Positions 17,326 to 26,648 are shown, numbered from the stretch's first letter. The stretch: DNA of 64,000 nt from Flavobacteriales bacterium BRH_c54 (GCA_000961845.1 LADZ01000016.1:20465-84464); one strand, 5' to 3'. Translations and numbers: made by a program. Notes: generated by a model from the letters alone, not told the origin.

Positions 17326-17495
17326 AAGCTTTTTGGCTGTTTTTACAAATTTCATTTAACATCTTTTAAGACGACATGTTTTAAATTGCCTTATATTATG
17401 GCTAATTTAGAAGCATGCACTTCCTTAAGGTTATTATTACAACTCATATCGAGTTGATGCACAAATTTACTTTATGAGATTGTACAATCTTTATT

Positions 17496-17503
17496 TACTT
17501 TCG
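17496..17503 (+). promoter_or_regulatory. -7 promoter box for the coiled-coil protein gene
   Basis: TACTTTCG lies 56 bases before the ATG at 17560. A TTTATG at 17471-17476, with a 19-base spacer, could be the -33 element. The 234-base gap upstream also holds a weak AACTC/GAGTT hairpin at 17441-17455 and no ORF that I can see. Confidence 0.5.
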
Positions 17504-17559
17504 GAGTAAGCCGAAAATCCCGAAAAAGAGTAGGCGTTATTTTTCAAAAAATATACATT

Positions 17560-17844
17560 ATGAACAGAGAAGAATATAAAAAAGAAGCAAAATCAACAAT
17601 TGACGAAGTTTTTAATCAAATAAATGAGTTAGAAGCTAAAAAAGAAAATGCTAAAGAAGAAGTTAAAGCGAGTTATAATGAGAAATTAGCTGAACTAAAA
17701 GCTAAAAGAGACGAAATGCAAACCAAATACGAAGACTTACTAACTTCTTCGGAAGATAAATGGGAAGAAGTAAAGGATACTTTTGATAGTGCTTCTAACT
17801 CATTTAAACAAGGTTTTTCGGAATTAACTACCTTGGTTAAATAA
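17560..17844 (+). CDS. Small charged coiled-coil protein
   Basis: A 94-residue, almost wholly helical protein built of Lys, Glu and Ala-rich heptads (ELEAKKENAKEEVKASYNEKL and the following turns), ending in an amphipathic segment (SFKQGFSELTTLV). There is no signal peptide, membrane segment or cysteine. The shape resembles small stress-response or apolipophorin-like helical proteins in other bacteria, but I cannot assign a family. It has its own -7 box and its own terminator hairpin, so it is an independent single-gene unit and could be strongly expressed. Its position next to fabI is probably coincidental. Confidence 0.75.
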   Translation: MNREEYKKEAKSTIDEVFNQINELEAKKENAKEEVKASYNEKLAELKAKRDEMQTKYEDLLTSSEDKWEEVKDTFDSASNSFKQGFSELTTLVK

Positions 17845-17867
17845 TAGAAAACTTGGCGAGTTGATAA

Positions 17868-17904
17868 AAAAAAAGCAACCTAAATTATTTAGGTTGCTTT
17901 TTTT
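17868..17904. terminator. Bidirectional intrinsic terminator
   Basis: A 17-bp stem around AGCAACCTAAA with a 3-base loop, flanked by A and T runs, lies between the convergent coiled-coil gene and fabI. Confidence 0.9.
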
Positions 17905-17928
17905 ATAAGGTTAGCTTTTATAGCTTAA

Positions 17929-18735
17929 TTACATGAATTTATCCATTACTTTTTGACTTACACCAACATTAGAGAAACCTCCATCGTGAAATAAGTTTTG
18001 CATGGTTACATATTTAGTTAAATCAGAAAATAGAGAAATGCAATAATCTGCACAAGCTAATGCACTTGCATTACCTAATGGAGACATGTCTTCAGCATAA
18101 TTAATAAATGCATCAAATCCTTTCACACCACTTCCAGCTGTTGTAGCTGTAGGCGATTGAGAAATAGTGTTTACTCTTACTTTTTTATCTATTCCAAAAT
18201 GATATCCAAAATTTCTAGCAATAGATTCCAATAGTGCTTTGGCATTAGACATATCATTATAATTGGGGAAAACTCTTTGTGCAGCAATATAAGATAATGC
18301 TAAAATTGAACCCCAATCATTCATTACATCTTTTTGCATGGCCACTTTCATTACTTTATGAAAAGAAATAGCAGAAATATCCATTCCTTTCATGTAATAT
18401 TCATAGTTGTTTTCTGTATAGGGGATACCTTTTCTTACGTTTAATGACATTCCTATGGAGTGAAGAATAAAGTCTATTTTACCGAATTTTTTAGTTGTAG
18501 CATCAAATAACTTTTCTAAATCTTCTATTGATGTTGCATCTGCAGGAATAACATCAGAGTTGGTTTTTTTGGCTAACTCATCTAATTCTCCCATTCTTAT
18601 AGCAACAGGTGCATTGGTTAAAATAAATTCTGCACCTTCCTCATGAGCTCTTTCTGCAACTTTCCATGCTATAGAATGTTCGTTTAACGCTCCGAAGATG
18701 ATTCCTTTTTTTCCTTTTAATAAATTAGTAGACAT
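17929..18735 (-). CDS. fabI: Enoyl-[acyl-carrier-protein] reductase (NADH)
   Basis: FabI reduces trans-2-enoyl-ACP, the last step of each fatty acid elongation round. The 268-residue SDR-fold protein has the FabI-type nucleotide site (GALNEHSIAW, 15-24) and the catalytic Y149, Y159 and K166 in the SYIAAQRVFPNY...AK context, with the expected Y-x6-K spacing. The start is the ATG at 18735, about 30 bases downstream of a perfect -7 box. It follows recN in orientation but has its own promoter and a shared terminator, so it is a single-gene unit. Confidence 0.96.
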   Translation of the reverse strand: MSTNLLKGKKGIIFGALNEHSIAWKVAERAHEEGAEFILTNAPVAIRMGELDELAKKTNSDVIPADATSIEDLEKLFDATTKKFGKIDFILHSIGMSLNVRKGIPYTENNYEYYMKGMDISAISFHKVMKVAMQKDVMNDWGSILALSYIAAQRVFPNYNDMSNAKALLESIARNFGYHFGIDKKVRVNTISQSPTATTAGSGVKGFDAFINYAEDMSPLGNASALACADYCISLFSDLTKYVTMQNLFHDGGFSNVGVSQKVMDKFM

Positions 18736-18768
18736 TTTTCTTTCTTTTATAAAAACTTTTTAGAGCCA

Positions 18769-18776
18769 CAAATATA
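18769..18776 (-). promoter_or_regulatory. -7 promoter box for fabI
   Basis: Minus-strand TATATTTG, a full TAnnTTTG match, lies about 33 bases before the fabI start codon. Confidence 0.6.
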
Positions 18777-18849
18777 GTGAGATTAATAAAATAAAAGCTA
18801 AAGATTTAGACTTAATTACACTCTTACCCTTTTCTTGTGGTTTTTCAGC

Positions 18850-20508
18850 CTATTTTACAGCTAATAAATGACGTGCATTTTCTTTTGCTGCTCCTGTTAG
18901 TTCCTTTCCACTTAGCATTTTAGCAATTTCGTCAATTCTGTCGTCATCCATAAGCACTTTCATTTTAGTAAGGGTTTTGTTTTGATGGTTTTCTTTATAA
19001 ATTTTAAAATGAGTATTTCCTTTGGCTGCAACCTGTGGTAAATGAGTTATAGCAATTATCTGAATTTTTTTGCTCATCAGTTCCATAATGGCAGCCATTT
19101 TATAAGCAATATCTCCAGATACACCAGTATCTATTTCATCAAAAACAATGGTTTGTATGGAAGAATTTTCTGCTAAAATAGCTTTTATGGTAAGCATTAA
19201 CCTAGATAGTTCTCCTCCTGAAGCTGTTTTGTGTAAAGGTTTTAAAGTCATACCCTTATTGGCAGAAAACATAAATTCTATTTGGTCTATTCCTGTAATA
19301 GCAAATTCTTTATTCACTTGATGTTCAATTTTAAAAGAAGCATCTTCCATCCCTAATTCTTTAAGGTTGCCAATGATGTTTTTTTCTAAGGCTTTAAAAC
19401 TATTTGTTCTTTTGGCAGATAACTTTTCAGCAATATTCAACAGTGTTTTTTTACGTTGTTCAATTTCTTTTTTCAGTTGTTGTATTTTTTCTTCAGCAGA
19501 ATTAATATCGTTTAACTGATTTTCGAGTTTATTTTTTAACTCCATTAGCTCGTCAGCATCTGCTACTTTATGTTTTTGTGTTAGAGCATAAATGCTGTTT
19601 AGTCTACTGTTGAGGTAGTCTAATTTAGAAGCATCAACATCTACATTGTCGTTTTCTGCATCAATTTCTCCAGCAAGATCTTTTAACTCTATTAAAACGG
19701 TGTTTAATCGTTCTAAGAGCTGACTATAACCCTCAGAACAATGACTAATTTTTGAGAAGCCTTGTGTAATAGTGTTCATTCTGGAAATGATACTATCATC
19801 ACTATTTAAAAGTAAATTTGCCGAAAGTTGTAAAGTAGTGTGAATTTGTTCGGCATTATTAATAATTTCTAACTGACTTTCAATATTGGCTTGTTCTCCC
19901 GATTGAAGTTTTAAGGATTTCAATTCTTCCAACTGAAAAGAAAGGTAATCTAAATCAGATTTTGCTTCATTTTCTGTGCGGAGCAATTGCTGATAACTTT
20001 GTTGTAATTTTTGATATTCGGAAAAATGCTGTTTATATTCTTTTAAAAGTTCATCGGTGTTGGCAAAAGCATCTATCACTTCTGTTTGAAAATCAGATGA
20101 ATTAAGCTCTAAGGTTTCGTGTTGAGAATGAATATCTATTAAGGTTAACGATAATTCTTTAATCGTATTGAGGTTTACAGGAGTATCGTTTATAAAAGCT
20201 CTGGATTTACCATTGGCACTTATTTCTCTTCTAACTATAATGGGAAATTCTAAATCTAAATCATTGCTTTTAAAAAATGGAGCAACCAATTTTTCGGAAA
20301 CGTTAAAGGTTCCTTCTACTACACATTTTTTTTCTTTATCGTTGAGAACGGAAGTATCTGCTCGCTGACCAAGAATGAGCGATAAAGCTCCTAAAAGTAT
20401 AGATTTTCCTGCTCCGGTTTCTCCCGTTATCACAGTAAAATCATTGTTAAAATTAAGCTGAAGTTGCTCAATAATAGCGTAATTTTTAATGACAAGCGAT
20501 TGCAGCAT
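18850..20508 (-). CDS. recN: DNA repair ATPase RecN
   Basis: RecN is an SMC-like ATPase that acts at double-strand breaks with RecA. The 552-residue protein has the Walker A GETGAGKS (29-36), a central coiled coil interrupted by a short hinge (about 150-380), the ABC-type signature TASGGELSRLML and the Walker B IVFDEIDTGVSG near the C-terminus. Length is normal. It is separated from the upstream porD by 137 bases and has a candidate box of its own, so it may be transcribed both from bamD-rpoZ-coaBC-porD read-through and independently. Confidence 0.96.
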   Translation of the reverse strand: MLQSLVIKNYAIIEQLQLNFNNDFTVITGETGAGKSILLGALSLILGQRADTSVLNDKEKKCVVEGTFNVSEKLVAPFFKSNDLDLEFPIIVRREISANGKSRAFINDTPVNLNTIKELSLTLIDIHSQHETLELNSSDFQTEVIDAFANTDELLKEYKQHFSEYQKLQQSYQQLLRTENEAKSDLDYLSFQLEELKSLKLQSGEQANIESQLEIINNAEQIHTTLQLSANLLLNSDDSIISRMNTITQGFSKISHCSEGYSQLLERLNTVLIELKDLAGEIDAENDNVDVDASKLDYLNSRLNSIYALTQKHKVADADELMELKNKLENQLNDINSAEEKIQQLKKEIEQRKKTLLNIAEKLSAKRTNSFKALEKNIIGNLKELGMEDASFKIEHQVNKEFAITGIDQIEFMFSANKGMTLKPLHKTASGGELSRLMLTIKAILAENSSIQTIVFDEIDTGVSGDIAYKMAAIMELMSKKIQIIAITHLPQVAAKGNTHFKIYKENHQNKTLTKMKVLMDDDRIDEIAKMLSGKELTGAAKENARHLLAVK

Positions 20509-20539
20509 AGTTGGTTTTTTGATGTTAAAATTTCCAACT

Positions 20540-20547
20540 CAAAAATA
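20540..20547 (-). promoter_or_regulatory. Candidate -7 box for recN
   Basis: Minus-strand TATTTTTG fits TAnnTTTG and lies 31 bases before the recN start. There is no clear -33 element, so this is tentative. Confidence 0.4.
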
Positions 20548-20645
20548 CATGTTTTTAATAGAAATATGAGAATTAGTATGGAAGTTTATGAGCTTTGGTT
20601 TTTTCTAATAACAGAGTATGAATAAAGGTAAAGGTTAGAAAGTAG

Positions 20646-21548
20646 TTATTTTCTAATTTCTTTATATTTACTTCCGTTCATGGGATTTATTTTATCGAGT
20701 AAAGTAATCACCTCACTTTTTTCGTTAGCAAGACCACCTTTAAAAAGGTTTACAATCTCATCGGCTTTAGAATTAAAGAAAACCTGTAAATGAAAAGCTC
20801 CCGGTTTGGCTTTATAAACATTATCTAGAAGTTTTAAACTCTCTAACACTTTAGCTCTACCTTTGGCAACATCCTTAGCCATTTCATCAAAACCCAAACG
20901 GTGGTATTCGTAATAACATTGTCTTAACGATTCGTGAGTTGGATGAAGCAAGTCTTGCACTATCCAATATCTGTTAGTGTTATTTTCAAAAGCTTTCCAG
21001 CCCGGTTCGGCAGCTCCTTGAGCATTAGATACAATTTTTTGAGCTTGTAAAAAATAAGGAGTTCCACCTTTTAATTCGAAAGAATCGTAATCTAAACCAA
21101 TAATAATGTAGGCATAAAAAGCCAACACAGAAGTAAGGTTAGAGAGGTGTGAATTTTCTGAATATTGTAAGTTGTCAAATTCGTTAAACCTAAATTCAAA
21201 TTCTTTATCAATATGATTGAGCAAAGTACTGTTGTAGGAACTGTTAAAAACCGGTCTTCTAGATTGAATCTGAATGGTAGCTTTAAACTCTGTAGCAGAA
21301 ACCATCTCATTTACATTGATTAAGATAGAACATTCAATTCTTTCGTTTGGCTGATAAACGTGGTTAGTCCATTTCCGACTATTCATAAATTCAAAAATGT
21401 TTTTTTCCATAACGTCAAAAACACTTTTGTCGGTAGCCTGAACTTGCGTGGAGCTAATTTGTACTTTACAATCTAGTTCCTGAGCGGAAACGCTCATAAA
21501 TAAACTTATGCAGCAGCTTAATAGTACTATTTTTATATATTCAATCAT
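20646..21548 (-). CDS. porD: PorD-family (DUF4835) type IX secretion protein
   Basis: A 300-residue exported protein (signal peptide about 1-22, ending VSAQ) of the Bacteroidota DUF4835 family, which contains Porphyromonas PorD. PorD-family proteins are associated with the type IX secretion system, but the biochemical role is not settled. Features typical of the family are the start of the mature part (ELDCKVQISSTQVQ), the SRRPVFNSSYNS strand and the central FYAYIIIGLDYDSF segment. The start codon overlaps the coaBC stop by 4 bases (ATGA), so translation is coupled. The five T9SS-tailed proteins elsewhere in the window show that the system is in use here. Confidence 0.87.
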   Translation of the reverse strand: MIEYIKIVLLSCCISLFMSVSAQELDCKVQISSTQVQATDKSVFDVMEKNIFEFMNSRKWTNHVYQPNERIECSILINVNEMVSATEFKATIQIQSRRPVFNSSYNSTLLNHIDKEFEFRFNEFDNLQYSENSHLSNLTSVLAFYAYIIIGLDYDSFELKGGTPYFLQAQKIVSNAQGAAEPGWKAFENNTNRYWIVQDLLHPTHESLRQCYYEYHRLGFDEMAKDVAKGRAKVLESLKLLDNVYKAKPGAFHLQVFFNSKADEIVNLFKGGLANEKSEVITLLDKINPMNGSKYKEIRK

Positions 21549-22762
21549 TTTTTAGAAAAATGTTTGGTTAAAATAATGTTGAAGATATCTTCTACAACTT
21601 TTACCTTCGACTTCAACTCAAAATTAGTAATATTATTGTTTTTGTCTATAAGTGTTATTTTGTTTGTTTCGTGGTTAAATCCTGCACCTTTGTCGTTTAA
21701 AGAATTTAAAACAATGTAATCTAAGTTCTTTTTAGCCAATTTCTTTTTGGCATTTTCAATTTCGTCATGTGTTTCGAGAGCAAAACCAATTAACAATTGA
21801 TTTTTGGTTTTAATTTTTCCTACTGAGGCTAAAATATCTTTTGTTGGTTTTAGTTGAATTATTAATTCATTTGTTTTGGAAGTTTGCTCAGCTTTTTTAA
21901 TTTTTTTATCGGTGCTCATTGCAGGAGTAAAATCTGCTACAGCTGCAGCCATAATAATAATGTCAGTATTTTTAACTTGCTGATGAACGGCATTGTACAT
22001 GTCTTCAGCAGTAACCACATTAATTCTATTAATATTTTCTGAAGTTGTAATTTTTGTCGGCCCGATAATTAAATCTACATCGGCACCTAAATTAGCAGCA
22101 TGTTCGGCAAGTGCAATGCCCATTTTTCCTGTAGAAAAGTTACTGATAAACCTTACAGGGTCAATTTTTTCTATAGTTGGTCCTGCGGTAATCAATAATT
22201 TTTTTCCTTTAAGTGGGAGAGAAGTTGTAAAATGCTTTTTAATAGCTTCAAAAATTTGTTCAGGCTCTTCCATTCTTCCTTCTCCACTAAGTCCACTAGC
22301 AAGTTCTCCTGATGGAGCATTTAGTATTTTGTTTCCAAATTTTTCTAATTGTTTTAAATTGGTTTTTAGGGTAGGATGTTGGTACATATCTAAATCCATT
22401 GCCGGAGCGATTAAAACAGGGCATTTGGCTGAAAAATAGCAAGCCAATAGGAAGTTATCACAAATACCATTAGCAAATTTAGCAATGGTATTGGCAGTAG
22501 CAGGAGCAACAACAAAAAAGTCAGCCCAAAGGGCTAACTCTACATGGTTGTTCCAATTATTCGATTCGTTTTTAAAAGTAGTTAAAACAGGATTTTTAGA
22601 AAGTGTTGCTAGCGTTAAAGGAGTAACAAAATCTAATGCTGAAGAAGTTGCTGTAACCTTTACATTAGCACCGGCTTTAATCAACAAACGGATTAAAAGA
22701 GGTATTTTATAGGCAGCAATTCCACCGGTAATACCTAGGAGAATATTTTTGCCTTTTAGCAT
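21545..22762 (-). CDS. coaBC: Bifunctional phosphopantothenoylcysteine synthetase/decarboxylase
   Basis: CoaBC converts 4'-phosphopantothenate to 4'-phosphopantetheine in CoA synthesis. The N-terminal flavin decarboxylase domain (about 1-180) has the GGIAAYK nucleotide motif, the catalytic H73 in HVELALW and the ANGICDN loop. The usual PxMN motif reads PAMDLDM (120-126), with Asp for Asn; this seems to be a Bacteroidota variant and is probably not a defect. The C-terminal synthetase domain (from about 185) shows ITAGPTIEKIDPVRFISN and AAAVADF. Length (405) is normal. It lies between rpoZ (6-base gap) and porD (4-base overlap). Confidence 0.96.
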   Translation of the reverse strand: MLKGKNILLGITGGIAAYKIPLLIRLLIKAGANVKVTATSSALDFVTPLTLATLSKNPVLTTFKNESNNWNNHVELALWADFFVVAPATANTIAKFANGICDNFLLACYFSAKCPVLIAPAMDLDMYQHPTLKTNLKQLEKFGNKILNAPSGELASGLSGEGRMEEPEQIFEAIKKHFTTSLPLKGKKLLITAGPTIEKIDPVRFISNFSTGKMGIALAEHAANLGADVDLIIGPTKITTSENINRINVVTAEDMYNAVHQQVKNTDIIIMAAAVADFTPAMSTDKKIKKAEQTSKTNELIIQLKPTKDILASVGKIKTKNQLLIGFALETHDEIENAKKKLAKKNLDYIVLNSLNDKGAGFNHETNKITLIDKNNNITNFELKSKVKVVEDIFNIILTKHFSKK

Positions 22763-22768
22763 GGTTAA

Positions 22769-23095
22769 TTATGCTTTATCGGCATCAGGATTTTTGATGA
22801 ATAATTTTTCATCTAAAAATTCTTTTAATGCCATTGCGTTAGTTTTTGGTAAACGCTCGTAAAATCTAGAGATTTCAATTTGCTCTCTGTTTTCAAAAAC
22901 CTCTTCTAAATTGTCAGTTGTTGATGCAAATTCCTGAATTTTATTAACTAATTCTTCTTTTAAATCAACAGCAATTTGATTAGATCTTTTAGCAACTGCT
23001 ACAACAGATTCGTAGATGTTTCCTGTAACGTCTTCAATTGCTTGTAAGTCTCTGGTAATTGTAGATGTTTCTGCGTTTGTGGTTTTGAAATTCAT
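22769..23095 (-). CDS. rpoZ: RNA polymerase omega subunit (Bacteroidota type)
   Basis: A 108-residue protein of the Rpb6/omega family as found in Bacteroidota. The conserved core is GNIYESVVAVAKRSNQIAVDLKEEL (about 25-50), with the R-S-N-Q-I helix that packs on the beta-prime C-terminus. The C-terminal half is the lineage-specific extension. Omega stabilises RNA polymerase assembly. It is packed between bamD (4 bases) and coaBC (6 bases), an arrangement I recognise from other Bacteroidota. Confidence 0.88.
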   Translation of the reverse strand: MNFKTTNAETSTITRDLQAIEDVTGNIYESVVAVAKRSNQIAVDLKEELVNKIQEFASTTDNLEEVFENREQIEISRFYERLPKTNAMALKEFLDEKLFIKNPDADKA

Positions 23096-23099
23096 GTTG

Positions 23100-23909
23100 T
23101 TATAAATTTTCTAGTTTAATTTTATTTTGTTCTTCTTCCATTTTGGAATAAATATTTTGAGCTTCCTTTAAATATTTACTTTCCCCAAATGAATCTGCAA
23201 AGTTATAATAAGCTTCGATAGTATTGCCAATTCTTTCTAATTTTTTTTCTTTAACACTGTTTATGGCTAATAAATAGTGTGATTTTAAGATTAAAAAGTT
23301 CAATTCTTCCATATGTTTAGTGTCCGGATAGTCTTTTATATGGTTACCCAAAGCCACAATTGAAGCTTTATAATCTTGTATTTTAAAATATTGTTTGGCA
23401 TTTTGGTAAGATTTAGTTTCTAATTTAACTCTTAATTTATCCATTAAAACATTGCTGGAATCAACTAAATGATGCTCCGGAAAAGTATTAATAAATACTT
23501 GTAGTGAGTTAATTGCATTGTAAGTTTCTGTTTGGTCTAATTCGGAAATTGGTGATAATAAATATTGTGAATATCCGTGCATAAACAACATTTCTTCTAC
23601 ATGTTTGCTGGTAGGATAGGTGGTAGCAAATTTTTTGAAATGGTAAGCAGCAGCATAAAGCAAATTAGACTGATAATTTGAATAAGCATAGAGAAAATAA
23701 ACTTTTTCAGCTCTATCAGTTCCCCTTAGCAAAGGTATTAATTCTTCTAAAAGAGGAATAGCTCTGTCATATTTTCCTTCATCATAATACTTTTGTGCGG
23801 CTTCATATTTTAGGTCAACATCAGAACTTTTAAGTATTTTCTGATACTTGCTGCAACCTAATGAAAGCATTAGAATGAATAGAAGATATAAACTGTTTTT
23901 CTTAAACAT
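23100..23909 (-). CDS. bamD: Outer membrane assembly lipoprotein BamD
   Basis: BamD is the essential lipoprotein of the BAM complex that inserts beta-barrel proteins into the outer membrane. The start is set at the ATG at 23909, because a longer frame would need a TTG codon and would displace the lipoprotein signal peptide; from this ATG the lipobox is LSLGC with C19. The mature part consists of TPR repeats (about 35-240), including AQKYYDEGKYDRAIPLLEE and the SNVLMDKLR helix. It is the first gene of the bamD-rpoZ-coaBC-porD run and diverges from the UMF1 transporter gene. Confidence 0.92.
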   Translation of the reverse strand: MFKKNSLYLLFILMLSLGCSKYQKILKSSDVDLKYEAAQKYYDEGKYDRAIPLLEELIPLLRGTDRAEKVYFLYAYSNYQSNLLYAAAYHFKKFATTYPTSKHVEEMLFMHGYSQYLLSPISELDQTETYNAINSLQVFINTFPEHHLVDSSNVLMDKLRVKLETKSYQNAKQYFKIQDYKASIVALGNHIKDYPDTKHMEELNFLILKSHYLLAINSVKEKKLERIGNTIEAYYNFADSFGESKYLKEAQNIYSKMEEEQNKIKLENL

Positions 23910-24032
23910 AGCGGCAAATATACTCAAAGAAATTAAGATGGAAATTACTTGGTTAATATAAATGTGTTAAAAAGTTACTAAACGCAAGTTTAATTTTATT
24001 ATTTCTTCATAAAACAAGTTTTTGCTTAGTTT

Positions 24033-24040
24033 TACTTTCG
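24033..24040 (+). promoter_or_regulatory. -7 promoter box for the UMF1 transporter
   Basis: TACTTTCG in the context TTTTACTTTCGCAAA lies 21 bases before the GTG start codon at 24062. It is identical to the guaB box. Confidence 0.5.
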
Positions 24041-24061
24041 CAAAAAGAGATTTAAACTATA

Positions 24062-25345
24062 GTGAAAATTAACAATCAGAAAATAATTAATGCATGGGCA
24101 ATGTACGATTGGGCTAACTCCGTGTATGCGTTAATTATTACAACAGCCATTTTCCCTATTTTTTATGAAAAAACTACAACTGAAGAAGTAATTTTTTTCG
24201 GAAAGTCTTTCGTTAATACAGAGCTTTATTCCTATGTTATTTCGTTCTCTTTTATGTTGTTGGTAGTGCTTTCTCCTATACTTTCGGGTATGGCAGATTA
24301 TTCCGGAAATAAGAAAAAGTACTTGCAGTTTTTTTGTTATTTGGGAGCTTTTTCTTGCATTAGTTTATATTTTTTTGATGCCGAACATGCATTGGAATTA
24401 AGCATGTTACCTGTGTTGTTGGCAAGTATAGGTTTTTCGGGGAGTTTGGTTTTTTATAATGCCTATTTGCCCGAAATTGTAACACCTGATTTACAAGATA
24501 ATGTAAGTGCAAAAGGTTTTTCGTTAGGCTATATAGGTAGTTCATTGTTATTAATTGTTTGTTTGGTATTGCTACAAGGTTTTGATATGCCTGTAAAGTG
24601 GGTTTTTGTAATAACCGGAGCTTGGTGGATAGGCTTTGCTCAGTTTACATTTATAGCGTTGCCTAACAATGTTTATAATAAGCGCCCGAAAGGAAACAGA
24701 TTTTTAAAAGGATTTAAAGAACTTAAAAAAGTTTTTAAAGAGCTAAAACATCAATACAATTTAAAAAAATATTTGTCTGCTTTTTTTGTTTATAGTATGG
24801 GAGTTCAAACCATTATGCTAATGGCTGTTTTTTTTGGAACGAAAGAAATTGAGTGGAGCAGCAACGAGGAAATGCAAACAGGTTTAATTGTAAGCATATT
24901 GGTAATACAATTTATAGCTATTGCAGGAGCTCAGGGAATGGCATTTCTATCAAAAAAAATTGGTAATATAAAAACTTTATTGTTTGTAGTTTTCTGTTGG
25001 GTAATTATATGTATTTCAGCATATAGTTTGGTATATACCCCCTTGCATTTTTATATTATAGCAGCTTCAATTGGTTTGGTAATGGGTGGGATACAATCGT
25101 TATCTCGTTCTACCTATTCTAAATTATTACCCGAAACACAAGATCATGCTTCGTATTTTAGTTTTTATGATATTTTGGAAAAAACGGGTGTAGTAATAGG
25201 AACTTTTTTCTTTGGTTTTATAGAAGGACTCTTTGATATTAGATCATCAGTGTTAATTCTAATTGTATTTTTTGTAGTAGGATTTTTATTGTTGCTTAGA
25301 GTAAAATCGACTAAAAAAATACTAAATGAAGCTATGGAAAAGTAA
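24062..25345 (+). CDS. UMF1-family MFS transporter
   Basis: A 427-residue inner-membrane protein with about twelve hydrophobic helices. The N-terminal AMYDWANSVYALIITTAIFP is the signature of the UMF1 (Atg22-like) branch of the major facilitator superfamily. In eukaryotes that branch is linked to amino acid efflux from vacuoles; bacterial substrates are unknown. The start codon is GTG and no ATG lies close enough to restore the first helix, so GTG is preferred. Its last 14 bases overlap the 3' end of the convergent GDSL gene, with no terminator between them. Confidence 0.88.
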   Translation: MKINNQKIINAWAMYDWANSVYALIITTAIFPIFYEKTTTEEVIFFGKSFVNTELYSYVISFSFMLLVVLSPILSGMADYSGNKKKYLQFFCYLGAFSCISLYFFDAEHALELSMLPVLLASIGFSGSLVFYNAYLPEIVTPDLQDNVSAKGFSLGYIGSSLLLIVCLVLLQGFDMPVKWVFVITGAWWIGFAQFTFIALPNNVYNKRPKGNRFLKGFKELKKVFKELKHQYNLKKYLSAFFVYSMGVQTIMLMAVFFGTKEIEWSSNEEMQTGLIVSILVIQFIAIAGAQGMAFLSKKIGNIKTLLFVVFCWVIICISAYSLVYTPLHFYIIAASIGLVMGGIQSLSRSTYSKLLPETQDHASYFSFYDILEKTGVVIGTFFFGFIEGLFDIRSSVLILIVFFVVGFLLLLRVKSTKKILNEAMEK

Positions 25346-26648
25346 CACCTCTATAATCACCTACAACTACTGTTGGAATGGTAGAACTGTAATGCTGATT
25401 AATAACATCAATAAATTTATTAGTGATTATAGCATAACCTCTTGAGTTTGGATGTACACCATCAAGTGAAAAAACACCTCCCGAAACAAACTCAGGAGTA
25501 AAATCAATGCCATCAAAAATTAATCCCGATTCTAAATCTCGCATAAACTCGTACATATCTGCAACAGCAAAGCCATAAGAAGCAGCTAAAGAACGAATAA
25601 CATTGTTATAAGCTATAACAGTACTCTGAGAAATGGCTTTTTCATCTTTATCTAAAACAAAAGTATGGTCTAGCGGTTTATTTTGTGAAAGTCCATTTCC
25701 AATAGCTAATTCATCTGAAGCAGTTAACAATATTAAGTCTTCGTTTGTAGCTTTTCTAACATTTCCCGGATTGTTGGAATAAGGTCCTTCAGTAATCCAA
25801 ACATCGCCACCAATAGCATTTAAGGTAACTGTTTTAAAATAAGGAATTGAGGTTACATCTGGAATGGTAGCGCAAACTCCTTTTGCTCCCATATTTTTAA
25901 AAGCTAACAAAACTGAATCGTATTTGTTACTAAATTCTGTTACATCAGTTAATTTAGAAAAATATTCGTTAAACTGAGCTTCATAACCATCATCACCACC
26001 AGCTGTCGACCAACCCAAAACATCATTATTTCCTAACCAATTCGTAAAAAAAGTAGCATTGCTATTTTTGATGTGGTCTAAATAGCTAACCTTATTGGCT
26101 GCTGTTCCCCAATCTAAAAAACGAGCATAAGGGTTAACATTACTCACAAAATAGTTGACTGAAGCAGAAGTATTTCCTCCACCTACAACATTGGCTAATT
26201 TAAAGCCAGAAACTCCCAAGTTATTATATTTTAATGACTTGTTTCCCCAAGTCTCCCATGAAGGATCATTTTTAATAGCATCGGGATGATTGTCGTTTCT
26301 TTCAGAATCATAGACTTTAATTACTTTTATCTCCTCATTTTCCCACTTTAAGTGAATGTAACCCGAACCATTTCCTTGCACTGTTGGCTGTAAATAGCTT
26401 AAGTTAGGATTGATTAATTTAAGTTGTTTAGATAAAATAGCCGGGTAAGAACTTTCGTGCTGCCCCAATTCATTATGCAAACCACCATCCTGATAACCCT
26501 GTGTAAGCGAGTTTCCTACGGCTACATAATTACTAAAATCTGCACTGCCTGATGCTATTTCAAATTCATCAAAATCAGTTTTAGTACATGAGAAAAAAGT
26601 AACACTGATGCTTAACAATAAAAGGCTATAATATGTTTTGGTATTCAT
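25332..26648 (-). CDS. SGNH/GDSL-family hydrolase lipoprotein
   Basis: A 438-residue lipoprotein (lipobox FFSC, C21) with the SGNH hydrolase layout: block I GNSLTQG with the nucleophile S47 (45-51), block III GNND (about 200) and block V DGVHPNSRGY with the Asp-His pair (about 402-411). It probably acts as an esterase at the cell surface or in the periplasm on an acylated glycan or lipid; the substrate is not deducible. It is the last gene of the manC-tatC-lptB-comEC run, 57 bases after comEC, and its tail overlaps the transporter gene on the other strand. Confidence 0.87.
   Translation of the reverse strand: MNTKTYYSLLLLSISVTFFSCTKTDFDEFEIASGSADFSNYVAVGNSLTQGYQDGGLHNELGQHESSYPAILSKQLKLINPNLSYLQPTVQGNGSGYIHLKWENEEIKVIKVYDSERNDNHPDAIKNDPSWETWGNKSLKYNNLGVSGFKLANVVGGGNTSASVNYFVSNVNPYARFLDWGTAANKVSYLDHIKNSNATFFTNWLGNNDVLGWSTAGGDDGYEAQFNEYFSKLTDVTEFSNKYDSVLLAFKNMGAKGVCATIPDVTSIPYFKTVTLNAIGGDVWITEGPYSNNPGNVRKATNEDLILLTASDELAIGNGLSQNKPLDHTFVLDKDEKAISQSTVIAYNNVIRSLAASYGFAVADMYEFMRDLESGLIFDGIDFTPEFVSGGVFSLDGVHPNSRGYAIITNKFIDVINQHYSSTIPTVVVGDYRGVTFP

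Noticed and set aside
17326..17559. Possible small RNA in the gap after the MoxR gene
   Set aside because: Only a weak 5-bp hairpin (17441-17455) is visible, with no terminator or promoter of its own before the box at 17496.
23910..23927. TTG start for bamD giving an extra six residues
   Set aside because: The ATG at 23909 starts directly with the lipoprotein signal peptide; the longer form adds residues before it.
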